A stretch of 64,000 nucleotides of DNA from Luteimonas sp. MC1825 (GTDB taxonomy: Bacteria > Pseudomonadota > Gammaproteobacteria > Xanthomonadales > Xanthomonadaceae): the NCBI RefSeq assembly GCF_014764385.1, contig NZ_CP061714.1, positions 1,798,001-1,862,000 of the forward strand. Direction: 5' to 3'. The notes below the pieces were generated by a model. It saw nothing but the letters and a program-made list of their open reading frames with translations. It was not told the origin of the DNA and made no database searches. Numbering within the stretch: position 1 is the first letter of the stretch; each line of letters starts with the position of its first letter. Positions 5,832 to 14,718 of this stretch are shown here, one piece after another. Made by a program: the position numbers and the translations under genes.

Positions 5832-7949
5832 TCATACCGACTCAATCTCGTGGTGTCGAAATCCTTCAGCCTCACACCTCTCGCCGATCTCACGCAGCCG
5901 CTTCCAGTCCCGGTCCGTCGCCAACCGCACCGCCGTTGTGGGCGACGCTGCGCGGCGTACCAGCTCCAGCTCTGGCCCGAAAACGTAATCGTTGACACTG
6001 CCCCACTTCAGCAGTGCTTGCCAGTATCCATTGACTGACTTCCCCAGAATCTGCTGTTGCAAGGAAATTCCGTCGTCCTGCACGCCCTGTTGCTTTGCAC
6101 CTCTTGCCTCCGACTTATGCTCCTCCTTGTCGATCGACCACTCGATTGCGGTCTTGTCCAAGCTGAAGGAGATGGCTGCGACCTTTTCCCAACAAGCTTC
6201 CTTCTTGGCCCACTCGCCGACGTTGGAGGATCCTTCAGGCAGGTCCAGCAGTGCACGCTGCGCGAGCACAGCCGCCCTCTTAAATACTTGAAGAAGACTC
6301 TCATCCGCTTCCTGCTGCTCCCACACCTTTGCCAAGTCGGGCTCTCGCCCTACCTTACGAAGCGCGGAGAAGATCAGGGACCATGCGTAGGCGACAATCT
6401 GGGGGCGGTAGTCTCCCTCGTACCAAAGGCCTTTCGCAGCCGAAACGGTGGTCTCACCGGCCTTCCATAAGATGGCGACCGCGGCGATACGCTGGTAGTA
6501 GGCGTCGCCGTAAGCAGGGCTCAGCTCGTCCCAGCGCTGAGCTTCCGTCTTGTCCCCCTTTGACGAAAACTTGGCCGCGAACTTGATGAAGTTCTTCTGG
6601 GCACCCAGGCTCACCCAATGCGGATTTCCGTTCAGTGTGCTGTCGTACTTTGCCAACTCAGTCTTGTTGAGCACCTGTCGAGGGGGGTACTCAAGATCAA
6701 AGGCATCCTTCTTAGCCTTTGTGAGGTAGAGCCGCTCATTCTGGAACTGTCCGCGCGAACGCTCATAGAACCATTTGCTTTGTACGCGAGCACCAGCGCG
6801 CGCCGGAACCATGAGTCGCCTGGAAATCTCTTCCATCTTCCGATGAAACGGATGATTTGCGAAAAAGTCGGCGATCGCCACCTTATTCTGGGTATTTGCA
6901 TATTCGGCAATCTTGGGAATAAGGTCGTGAGCCTCATTGCTGGCCACGACCGTTAGTTTCATCGGCACGCTTACGCCGGCAAGACTGAGGCGATCCTGTT
7001 TCCTTGCACGGAGAATGCTCGCCGTGGTCTGACCCCCATTGACGATTTGAAGATCCGAGATATCGGTAATTCGTGCGGCAGCACCAACTGACTCAATCGC
7101 CACTGAGGCAGCGGTAGCAGCAATACCATTGTTGTAGGCGAAGAACAGTTGCGGCGCGTCTTGGATTGTGGTCCGAATGCCCTTGTTGACGCCCCCCTTC
7201 ATGCCAAGAAATGATCGGACGTTACCCTCCAATAGTCGACTCCCGTATCGCTCAAACAGGTCCGCCAAGAGGCTTCCATCGATGACGCACAGGAAGGATT
7301 GAAGTCTTTCGTCTTTCGACGCCTCGATGCACTGGATGCCGTCGGAGCCGAACTCAGCCAGCTCGATCTGCAGAACCTCCCGCTCACGCGAGGACTCATA
7401 GAGAGCCTTGAGGCGCTGGAGGTCCCAGATGTGGATTTCTGTTGGCGTTCCGGCAATTTCCGATCTTGACTCCCGCTTGTAAGCCCGGCTAAGGGACTGA
7501 TTCGCGAAGATGTGGAAACGTATACAGGCAATGGACGACCGCTTGCGTCTGAGTGTGCTGGCCAATTGATAAGCCGGGCTCGACTCCGTGATCCTGTCAT
7601 CCAGCCCGCCATCAAGCGCCTCGGCAGCAAAATTCTCCAGCCAAGCGCGCATCTGGTCCACGTCCGAAGTCCGCAGGGTGGACGGTTCATCGTCATCCAC
7701 CCAGCGCCCGATGACCATGGAGAGAGTGCCGTCCGACTCGTCGAGATCGGTGAACCCATGAAGCTTGAGTAGCTTGTTCTTGGCCCCCTGTCTCGAGTCT
7801 TCAGCCAAGATGAATTCTCCGAAGACGGGGTCTTCCTCCAGCCGCTCAGCGACCTCAGAGACAAAGGCAATCGTGTCCACAAGATTGGACGACTCTCCCC
7901 GCCGCAGCACCATTTGACGAAGCTCACTCAAGAATTCCACGTCTTCCAT
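5832..7949 (-). CDS. AIPR-family (abortive phage infection) protein
   Basis: A 705-residue soluble protein, last gene of the operon. The AIPR domain occupies about residues 220-440, with the hallmarks FFAYNNGIAATA (YNNGI at 272-276), LQIVNGGQTTASIL (NGGQTT at 304-309), and EYANTQNKVAIADFFANHP followed by RSRGQFQNERL. The first 200 residues and the last 250 match nothing I recognise. AIPR was named from a lactococcal abortive-infection gene and recurs next to restriction-like genes; its biochemical activity is not established. The start ATG is 8 bases after the upstream stop, joined by a run of eight G bases. It may sense or execute the terminal step of the system (inference). Confidence 0.88.
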   Translation of the reverse strand: MEDVEFLSELRQMVLRRGESSNLVDTIAFVSEVAERLEEDPVFGEFILAEDSRQGAKNKLLKLHGFTDLDESDGTLSMVIGRWVDDDEPSTLRTSDVDQMRAWLENFAAEALDGGLDDRITESSPAYQLASTLRRKRSSIACIRFHIFANQSLSRAYKRESRSEIAGTPTEIHIWDLQRLKALYESSREREVLQIELAEFGSDGIQCIEASKDERLQSFLCVIDGSLLADLFERYGSRLLEGNVRSFLGMKGGVNKGIRTTIQDAPQLFFAYNNGIAATAASVAIESVGAAARITDISDLQIVNGGQTTASILRARKQDRLSLAGVSVPMKLTVVASNEAHDLIPKIAEYANTQNKVAIADFFANHPFHRKMEEISRRLMVPARAGARVQSKWFYERSRGQFQNERLYLTKAKKDAFDLEYPPRQVLNKTELAKYDSTLNGNPHWVSLGAQKNFIKFAAKFSSKGDKTEAQRWDELSPAYGDAYYQRIAAVAILWKAGETTVSAAKGLWYEGDYRPQIVAYAWSLIFSALRKVGREPDLAKVWEQQEADESLLQVFKRAAVLAQRALLDLPEGSSNVGEWAKKEACWEKVAAISFSLDKTAIEWSIDKEEHKSEARGAKQQGVQDDGISLQQQILGKSVNGYWQALLKWGSVNDYVFGPELELVRRAASPTTAVRLATDRDWKRLREIGERCEAEGFRHHEIESV

Positions 7950-7950
7950 A

Positions 7951-7958
7951 CCCCCCCC
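7951..7958 (-). repeat. G8 homopolymer between the DUF4420 stop and the AIPR start
   Basis: On the coding strand the end of the DUF4420 gene reads TAG followed by more G, giving eight G in a row, then T and the AIPR start ATG. The run supplies the only Shine-Dalgarno-like sequence for AIPR and includes the last base of the preceding stop codon. Slippage would change the distance between ribosome-binding site and start without breaking a frame. Such tracts are typical sites of length variation. Confidence 0.7.
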
Positions 7959-8917
7959 TAATTCCGTTTTCGTACGTCCTGCAGCGATATCGCGTAAACC
8001 GCTGATTCAACTCCAGTTGGAACCATTGCCGTGGTCAACCGCGGAAACTCGTCGCCGACCGGAAACGACTCGACCTTCAATGGCTCAAACGCCGTCTGGT
8101 CATAGTGCGGGTGTTCGACATAGCCCGCTTCCAGCAGCGCGTCCCTGAACGCCGCCAAGGCCCCTGGATTCGGTGCGAAGCACTGCTCGAGCTTTGCAAT
8201 GATTCCGTTCAATGTAATCGCCGTCGCCTCACCTGGTGAAGCCGGCCTCAGCGTCCAAAGATTCAAAGAGATCGGTAGCGGCCCATCCAGCTGCTTAAGC
8301 GAACTAATGGTCACGTCGCGAGCCCCTGGACCGACTGCTTTGACCTCAACCGCCTCACCAGAGAACTGGAAGTCCTGATCGGCTCCGGAGGGACCAACCC
8401 AGGCTATAGCCACCTCTGAGAGTCCGTACTTCTGCTCGCTGAGCACCGATTCCATAAAAAGAAGTTCCGCGACCAGACCCTTCACTTGGTACTCCGCCAA
8501 CAACCCTGAATTTCCGCTGTCGAACAGCCGCTGCCAAAGTGCAAGACGCCTGTGTACGAGCTTCACAAGAGCGTCTTCGTCATGCGTACCAGCAATCTCG
8601 TCGATGAGATCTTGGCACAGCCTGCCAAACACAGGAGAAAGCTCCCCGCTCTGAAGTCGAAGAGCCATCAACCAAGTCGCGAAACCCTTTCTCTGATGCC
8701 TGAAGTAGTCCAGCGCACCAGACCTGACTGCCACCGCCGGCGGCTTGCGGTGAACCTCGATTGCGAGAAGACATGATCCTTCACCGTCCACTCCGCCATA
8801 AACCTTATTTTCAGAGTGCTCGTCGAGAAGGAATATCAGATATTCACCAGGCTGTGGTGGGCTGACACGAGCCTTGTCGAACGCGACGTCCCAGATACGC
8901 TCAATCGAGGTCTTCAT
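7958..8917 (-). CDS. PD-(D/E)XK-like protein (DUF4420 family)
   Basis: A 319-residue protein, MKTSIERIWDVAFDKARVSP. The central part has the DUF4420 features of a PD-(D/E)XK nuclease fold: a conserved helix GLVAELLFME (about 147-156), then GPSGADQDFQFSGEAVEVKA with Asp180/Asp182 and the E-V-K triplet (191-193) as probable metal-binding and catalytic residues. It would be the nuclease component of the system. The start at 8917 overlaps the end of the Z1 gene by 17 bases, so the two are translationally coupled; an earlier in-frame ATG at 8935 is possible. Nuclease activity is inferred from family and motif, not shown. Confidence 0.82.
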   Translation of the reverse strand: MKTSIERIWDVAFDKARVSPPQPGEYLIFLLDEHSENKVYGGVDGEGSCLLAIEVHRKPPAVAVRSGALDYFRHQRKGFATWLMALRLQSGELSPVFGRLCQDLIDEIAGTHDEDALVKLVHRRLALWQRLFDSGNSGLLAEYQVKGLVAELLFMESVLSEQKYGLSEVAIAWVGPSGADQDFQFSGEAVEVKAVGPGARDVTISSLKQLDGPLPISLNLWTLRPASPGEATAITLNGIIAKLEQCFAPNPGALAAFRDALLEAGYVEHPHYDQTAFEPLKVESFPVGDEFPRLTTAMVPTGVESAVYAISLQDVRKRN

Positions 8918-11618
8918 CAGACTCGTCTTCGTCATCAAGCAGCCCGGCGTTGCGGAGATAGACCTTGTTGAGTCGGTATTTGACCGATGAGCGCCTTGTT
9001 TCCTCAAACTGTGGGAAAGAGAGACTCACCCCGATCAAGAGATCCGTCTTGATCTCCGAAGAAAGCATGATGCGGGAGGCAGCCTTGGAATCCTTATCAG
9101 GATCAGATGGTTGTACCGGGTGGATTGTCATCAGAGGCCTTTGACGCACGGTCCGATATGCGTCGCCGGGGACCCGCTTTGCAGCGCGGACCTCAGGGTC
9201 AAGCGCTCTCCAAGCCTCCTCAACCTCCCTGATCACGTCCTCCTCAATCTCCACCTTTTCGTCGGAAATCTCCCCCAAACGTTGCTTGTTGATCTTCAGG
9301 AAACTGGCTCCGTTCGATCGCGACCGTTCAAACTGACGCAATCGCTTCAAAGCCCCAACCTGTACTCCATCGGGACCGGCAAATGCGATGCCTCTTGCCG
9401 CCTCACCAGAGCCTTGAGCCAAACACACATCCCATGACTGCAAGGCGTCGATTTCGTTGTCCGCAATGAAGGACAGCAGTGGCTGCTCCTTTGTTCTGCT
9501 ATCCGGAATGAAAGCCTGGTTGACTGGCGAAATCTCAAGCGCTGCCAAGTACGCGGCCACCTGACTGGGGCTCACGTTCCGCCAGATGTAGCGACTCCCT
9601 ACTTGGTCGGCTGGACCAAGTTCGTTGAGGAAGGTTGTAGTGACTCGAACATTCGCTTGGTTGGTCTCTTGCGATCTTGGCAGGGCCGACGTCTCTACCG
9701 CACGGCCACTGTAGGACGCCTCCACTTCAACCTCTTCCGAGTGACGCATCTTGTTCTGCGCCGTGACCAGCAGGATATCGGGATGCGATTTCACACGGAT
9801 GCCGAACTTGCTGGGCGGCAAACGATTCAGGTGCATATGTCGTATATCCGACCTGAGTTCGCCAACAACCCCAGCTATATGACCAAACCAATCCTGGGCT
9901 TCTGGCGTCATCCAGATCCTGCATAGATCGTCGTATCCTGGACGATATCCGAACCATCGGCCCATCTGAAGCAGCGTGTCGTACGCCTTGGAGTTCCGGT
10001 AGAAATAGCTCACGCACAAACCCTCCAGAGTCAGACCACGGGAGAGAGTGAGACCGCCAATCGCGATGACCCGGCGCCCCTTCTCCGTATTCTTGTAGTG
10101 GCGGTAGTTGAGCTTGTCCTCGGCTTCCGTCTCCCTGTTGATCGTGAGGACCTTCACAGTCGCAACTGAGTCATAGAGCTTCTTGCGAACACCGTCCCAC
10201 GGCACTCCGCTATCGGAGTAATGTTCAAGATAGAGCTTGTGCAGGTTCGACAAGGGTTGATGACGAGACCATAGATCATCATCGGCCAAGTACTGCTTTA
10301 TCTCGTTCACCAGATCGAACAGGTAGCCATCCACGACATCCGCCAGTCGCCCCTGCACGTCAGTGAAGCGCGTGACATTGATAAGCATCGTCCTATGCCG
10401 CAATGACTCTTCTCGCAAATCGCGTACGGCGCACGATAGTAGGAACACATCCAGCGCGTTCTGCATGGACGCCGGAAGGTCAATTATCTCGAGGTCTTTC
10501 CTGTGCTTGTCTGGAAAACAGGCCTCGGCATCAACGATGTCGACGAGTTGCCCGGCATGCGCCCCGTCATCAAGGAAGATCGAAGCAGCTCCTATGTATG
10601 TATTCGCTGCCTTGAGGCTGTAGATGAAATTGTTCGGGAACAGGTCGTTCCGCTTGGGATCGGGATTGATGAACACGTTTGCGAACGGCGTCGCGGTGTA
10701 TCCGACGTAAGCCGCCCTTCGAAATTGACCCATCAGCTCCCGAATCAGACTGTTGATCTTTGCAGGATCCTCGTCCTTCTTTGCATTCACTGATGCGTTG
10801 TCAGCCTCGTCGTCCACCAGGAACAGCGGTATATCCAGCTGTGTTGCCCCATGCCGCATCTGATTCTGGAGGTACTTGATGAGTCTCGTGAGTGGCGTCG
10901 TGTTCTTCTTAAGGACGAGAAGCAGGGGTTCTCCAAGATTCTGCAGTGGAATTCCCCTGAGCGCACGCTGGTTGGCCGTGAGGAAATCCGATTCGACGGA
11001 GGTGAGCACGTTGGGGGTCGCGTCACGAAATCTGCCCGCTCCAATTATCCTGCCGTGTACTCCCTCGATGAGATCGCTGCTTTCCTGGCCCACAAAACCC
11101 TCGTCCATGCGCTCTTGCGACTGAGAGCGTAGCTCCTCGATCATACCGGTGAGCAAAACGACAACCTTGTATCCAGAATCCGCTGCCTTACTGATGAGGC
11201 CGCAATAGTTCGCCGTCTTTCCGGACTGGACGTCGCCCATCACAAGGCCTTGTGTTCTCCATGGATCGGGCTCTGAAGGGTTTCCACATTCTGTCAGGAT
11301 GTTGTCTGTGTCTTGGTCAATGGTTCGCAGCACCGAGCCTGTAAAGCCTTGGGACTGCAGCTGACGGACATACGAATCCCAATATGTCCATTGAATTGTT
11401 GACTTTGCATCGTCCAGCCAAGGCTCTATCTCCCCACTTGTCAGTCCTTCTCCAGGACTCATGCTCAAGCCGACCATGGCCTCAAGACGGCGCCTTGTCG
11501 GCTCAAGATCCATACCTTCGAAGATTGCGACGAGCGTACGCATCGTCCGCAGAAGCAATTCATCTGTCAGGTCCTGCTCGCCAATAATGCCCATGGCGGT
11601 AAGAAATGGATCAGACAT
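8901..11618 (-). CDS. Z1-domain superfamily II-type ATPase
   Basis: A 905-residue protein, MSDPFLTAMGIIGEQDLTDE. Motor motifs are all visible: Walker A GDVQSGKTAN (128-137), Walker B LVDDEADNASVN (267-278), the following YTATPFANVF (307-316), then the C-terminal motor half with AIGGLTLSRGLTLEGL and LLQMGRWFGYRPGYDDLCRI, which is the arginine-finger region of SF2 enzymes. The Z1 domain is restricted to systems of this kind and probably translocates or remodels DNA. The start overlaps the end of the MORC-like gene by 8 bases. The last ~200 residues are a charged C-terminal region that may bind the partner nuclease. Confidence 0.88.
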   Translation of the reverse strand: MSDPFLTAMGIIGEQDLTDELLLRTMRTLVAIFEGMDLEPTRRRLEAMVGLSMSPGEGLTSGEIEPWLDDAKSTIQWTYWDSYVRQLQSQGFTGSVLRTIDQDTDNILTECGNPSEPDPWRTQGLVMGDVQSGKTANYCGLISKAADSGYKVVVLLTGMIEELRSQSQERMDEGFVGQESSDLIEGVHGRIIGAGRFRDATPNVLTSVESDFLTANQRALRGIPLQNLGEPLLLVLKKNTTPLTRLIKYLQNQMRHGATQLDIPLFLVDDEADNASVNAKKDEDPAKINSLIRELMGQFRRAAYVGYTATPFANVFINPDPKRNDLFPNNFIYSLKAANTYIGAASIFLDDGAHAGQLVDIVDAEACFPDKHRKDLEIIDLPASMQNALDVFLLSCAVRDLREESLRHRTMLINVTRFTDVQGRLADVVDGYLFDLVNEIKQYLADDDLWSRHQPLSNLHKLYLEHYSDSGVPWDGVRKKLYDSVATVKVLTINRETEAEDKLNYRHYKNTEKGRRVIAIGGLTLSRGLTLEGLCVSYFYRNSKAYDTLLQMGRWFGYRPGYDDLCRIWMTPEAQDWFGHIAGVVGELRSDIRHMHLNRLPPSKFGIRVKSHPDILLVTAQNKMRHSEEVEVEASYSGRAVETSALPRSQETNQANVRVTTTFLNELGPADQVGSRYIWRNVSPSQVAAYLAALEISPVNQAFIPDSRTKEQPLLSFIADNEIDALQSWDVCLAQGSGEAARGIAFAGPDGVQVGALKRLRQFERSRSNGASFLKINKQRLGEISDEKVEIEEDVIREVEEAWRALDPEVRAAKRVPGDAYRTVRQRPLMTIHPVQPSDPDKDSKAASRIMLSSEIKTDLLIGVSLSFPQFEETRRSSVKYRLNKVYLRNAGLLDDEDESDEDLD

Positions 11619-13068
11619 CAGCAAGTCTCTCCTTGATTGCGTCATGTAGTGCAGGGAACCGCGCCAAGGGATCAATGCCCAAGACTCTGGCGATACTCAG
11701 GCCCGTGAGTTCGAGAAGGCTCCGTGCCATATCGGCCAGTTGATCCAGGTTATCGCCTGCTTCCCGCGGCTGATCACCGCACATATCGGCGTATATCTGG
11801 TCGTATGGCAGCGACGTTCCCAGATACTCGAGGATGATCTGCATGTGGTGCTGCTGATCTGCATCCAAGGACTCGCTGAGCCTTGAGATCAATGGATGGT
11901 CGGTGTTGACCTGATAGCTGAAGCTGCCGTGCCGAGGCTCGATTCGATCCCAAAGAGGGACGACGGCAGGGTTGCTGGCGGCCCGGCGACCTGGATATAC
12001 AACCGCCTTCCTGCTTTTGTCGGCGAAGTGCGGGATCAGGAGCTTGAGCCGGCTTCTGATCGCATCAGGTGGATAGGCTGCGGACTTCTTGATGTCCAGA
12101 GCCCATAGCTCATCGAATGAATTCGGAATGTCCACCTTGACCCGCGTGAGCTTGTAGACCTCGTGCTTGGGCACAAGCCGGAACCACGTTCCCCAGATGA
12201 CGAGACGCCGCCCTCGATAGACGTAGAAACCTTGCGTGCCTCGGAGACCGTCACGCCCACCCGCCGCCACGATTTCTTCTTCGCTCAGGCGGCTGATCGG
12301 AGGCAGAATATAGGGCGAAACCTCCACCGTGCCTCGCTCATGGCGAATTGTTTGCCCTTCAAGTTCTTGACGAAACTGGCTCGAAGCCAAGAAAGGATCA
12401 CGATGGGGCAATGGCATCCCGTTCACCGCCATGAAGATCTTCGGATGCTGCGCCTCCCTCTGCATGAAGCGATGGAAGACGAGTGCCAAGTGCTCGAGCA
12501 AAGGCTCCATCTTGGCTGTCATTTCCTGCTGAAGGTTCCCTGCTCCAGCCGTCAGCCTGTCAAGCTCTTGCCAGACGACCAAGGTTCCAGATTTCTGCTC
12601 TCTCAGCCGCCCGAACATCGGTAGCGTCTCGAACTCGGACTTCTCCGGAACGACCACGAGCCAGCGACCGGTCTGACGGACAACATCTAGATCCCAGCGC
12701 CGGGCACTGATGGTTCCACCCTTGCTGCTGATCACGGTCAGTTTTCGACACTGGGACAACGAGGCAGTCTTGAGCCCGAGTCCGAACCTTCCGAGATCAT
12801 TAGCCCCTCGCCGATCGGCTGGGTTTGAACTGCCGTGACGCATTGCGCCCGTAAGCTCATCGGGCGCCATACCCGCGCCGTCGTCAAGGATTGCAACGAA
12901 CGGGCTCGCGGTGGCGTCGTACTGGATTCGCACCTCGGCGGCCCCAGCCGAAAGGCTGTTGTCGACGATATCTGCCACCGCGGCCTCTACCGAATAGCCT
13001 ACCGCCCGCATCGATTCGATCAGTGATACCGGGTCCGGGATCACTTCCAGAGTCTGTACCTGATTCAT
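11611..13068 (-). CDS. MORC-like GHKL ATPase
   Basis: A 485-residue protein, MNQVQTLEVIPDPVSLIESM. The N-terminal GHKL (gyrase/Hsp90/MutL) ATPase has the N-box AAVADIVDNSLSAGA (Asn37 binds Mg-ATP), the G1 box AILDDGAGM (60-67) and the G2 box GRFGLGLKTASLSQ (93-106), followed by an S5-type fold with ARRWDLD. The order and spacing match the MORC/MutL-like ATPases encoded beside DNA methyltransferases in bacteria. ATP-driven dimerisation could clamp DNA and control the Z1/nuclease partners (inference). The start is ATG at 13068 behind a GGGGG ribosome-binding site, about 30 bases after the methyltransferase stop. Confidence 0.85.
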   Translation of the reverse strand: MNQVQTLEVIPDPVSLIESMRAVGYSVEAAVADIVDNSLSAGAAEVRIQYDATASPFVAILDDGAGMAPDELTGAMRHGSSNPADRRGANDLGRFGLGLKTASLSQCRKLTVISSKGGTISARRWDLDVVRQTGRWLVVVPEKSEFETLPMFGRLREQKSGTLVVWQELDRLTAGAGNLQQEMTAKMEPLLEHLALVFHRFMQREAQHPKIFMAVNGMPLPHRDPFLASSQFRQELEGQTIRHERGTVEVSPYILPPISRLSEEEIVAAGGRDGLRGTQGFYVYRGRRLVIWGTWFRLVPKHEVYKLTRVKVDIPNSFDELWALDIKKSAAYPPDAIRSRLKLLIPHFADKSRKAVVYPGRRAASNPAVVPLWDRIEPRHGSFSYQVNTDHPLISRLSESLDADQQHHMQIILEYLGTSLPYDQIYADMCGDQPREAGDNLDQLADMARSLLELTGLSIARVLGIDPLARFPALHDAIKERLADV

Positions 13069-13099
13069 CAACTGCCCCCGTATCAGTTGTGTAGCTCAA

Positions 13100-14701
13100 C
13101 TATCGGCCCGCGAGAACCCCGTGCACAACCTTGGCGATCTGCACTGCGAGTGCGGGCGGGACTGCATTGCCAACCTGGATGAACTGCTGCGTTCTGTTTC
13201 CAAGAAAGAAATAGTCGTCAGGAAACGTCTGCAAACGGGCTGCCTCTCGAACAGTCAGGCTCCTGCACTGTGCAGCATCCCAATGTATGAATGCATGACC
13301 GTCCTTCGACAGATGGCTCGTGATCGTGCTCGCGGGACCACCGCGTTTCTGCACTCGGAATCTGTCTACGAAGCCCCCTAATTCCCAGTTCGCGTGATCC
13401 GGCGCGAGGCTTCGAGGAAAGTCGGCACTTGTGGGCGAGCGGCCATATTGCTGGGCAAACACGGCACAGAACATGTAGCGTCCCAAGTCGGATTTCATAT
13501 GCCCGCGTGTCTCGTGGTTCAGGACGACGCCGGGGTTCATTCCTCGCAGGTTCGTTGCCAAGGCGCTGGATCGTCCAGGCGCGTACTTGCTCGAAGATCT
13601 GGGAAGATCCGCTGCGGGCACGATCTCGGCCAGCGCCTCGGCGACTTCAGGAAACTGTTTCTTGACTGCGACAACAACCGCACGCCGCTCATGCTCCATT
13701 GCGTCGAACCATGCGTCTGCATCGTCCGGTTGTCGACTTAGGCCACTGCGAAGATGAGGCAAGCCGGCCAGTGCCTGATCAATCGAGACTGGCTGTCCCG
13801 CCGCCAGCCCCGGAAGCCTCGCAACATGTGGCTGCAGACAGTCCTCCCTTATGCCCATGATGATGACGCGATGTCTCGCTTGAGGCAGGCCGTGATCCTC
13901 ACTCCGGATAACAAACCCATAGGGGTCTTTGGCAACGATCGCCTCAGTCCGATCAATCCCGAGTGGCACATGGATCGGAAGCAGGGCGTAGCGCCCCGAC
14001 TTGCCATCGCCGGCCTGGGAGCCGCCTAGCGCACGCGAAGGATCGCCAAGATCCCGCTGGATGGACGAGAACATCTCTTGGCTTCCCACCTTCGAGGAAA
14101 GGATGCCTTTGACGTTCTCCATGATGAAGACCGCTGGCCTAAAGCGCGCGAGGATGGCTAGGTATTGCCTATAGAGAAAATGACGCGGATCTCCCTTGCT
14201 GGTAAATCCCTCGACATTCTTCTGCCGGGCCCGACCAACCAGCGAATAGGCTTGACAGGGTGGGCCACCAATGAGGATCAGTTCATCGTAGCTGTGTCGT
14301 GCCGCGTCAATGCGGGCGAACAGCGCCTTGTTCCCGGCATCCGTACCGAGAGTCAAGTTCAGCGCCTCTGAATCCGCTTCGTCCCAGAGGGCCTTCCAAC
14401 GTCCTTTGCGAAAATACTCTTGGGGGGCACCGGCAGAGCCTGATGAAGCAGCCTTGAGGAATTCCCAGTATTCATGCGGCACTTCCCCCTCTTGGCGAAG
14501 GAGCAGCCTGAAAAAGGCGCGGAGACGCAGCGTGGCATGGGCTGACCTTTCCATCTCCGCGGAAACAGCCAGTTCGAATGGGTGAGTTCCTGTACCCGAC
14601 GGGATCTCAAAGCTGCTGAATCCTTCACCCAGCCCTCCCGGGCCGGCAAAGATGTCAATCACGCCGATTTTGCTGGAATTGCCGTTACGTACTGGGAACA
14701 A
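13100..14701 (-). CDS. dcm: DNA (cytosine-5)-methyltransferase
   Basis: A 533-residue C5-cytosine methyltransferase. Motif I VIDIFAGPGGLGEGF (14-28) binds S-adenosylmethionine; motif IV GGPPCQAYSL carries catalytic Cys149; motif VI is MENVKGI (Glu195); motif VIII is QARHRVIIMG (274-283); motifs IX/X are RLQTFPDDYFFLGN and QVGNAVPPALA near the end. About 110 residues between motifs I and IV exceed the usual spacing. The variable target-recognition region lies between VIII and IX, so the methylated site cannot be read off. The only upstream start codon is TTG at 14701, which should give weak initiation. It is the first gene of the island operon and is divergent from vsr. Confidence 0.93.
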   Translation of the reverse strand: MFPVRNGNSSKIGVIDIFAGPGGLGEGFSSFEIPSGTGTHPFELAVSAEMERSAHATLRLRAFFRLLLRQEGEVPHEYWEFLKAASSGSAGAPQEYFRKGRWKALWDEADSEALNLTLGTDAGNKALFARIDAARHSYDELILIGGPPCQAYSLVGRARQKNVEGFTSKGDPRHFLYRQYLAILARFRPAVFIMENVKGILSSKVGSQEMFSSIQRDLGDPSRALGGSQAGDGKSGRYALLPIHVPLGIDRTEAIVAKDPYGFVIRSEDHGLPQARHRVIIMGIREDCLQPHVARLPGLAAGQPVSIDQALAGLPHLRSGLSRQPDDADAWFDAMEHERRAVVVAVKKQFPEVAEALAEIVPAADLPRSSSKYAPGRSSALATNLRGMNPGVVLNHETRGHMKSDLGRYMFCAVFAQQYGRSPTSADFPRSLAPDHANWELGGFVDRFRVQKRGGPASTITSHLSKDGHAFIHWDAAQCRSLTVREAARLQTFPDDYFFLGNRTQQFIQVGNAVPPALAVQIAKVVHGVLAGR

Positions 14702-14718
14702 GATTGGAGCCCGACGAT

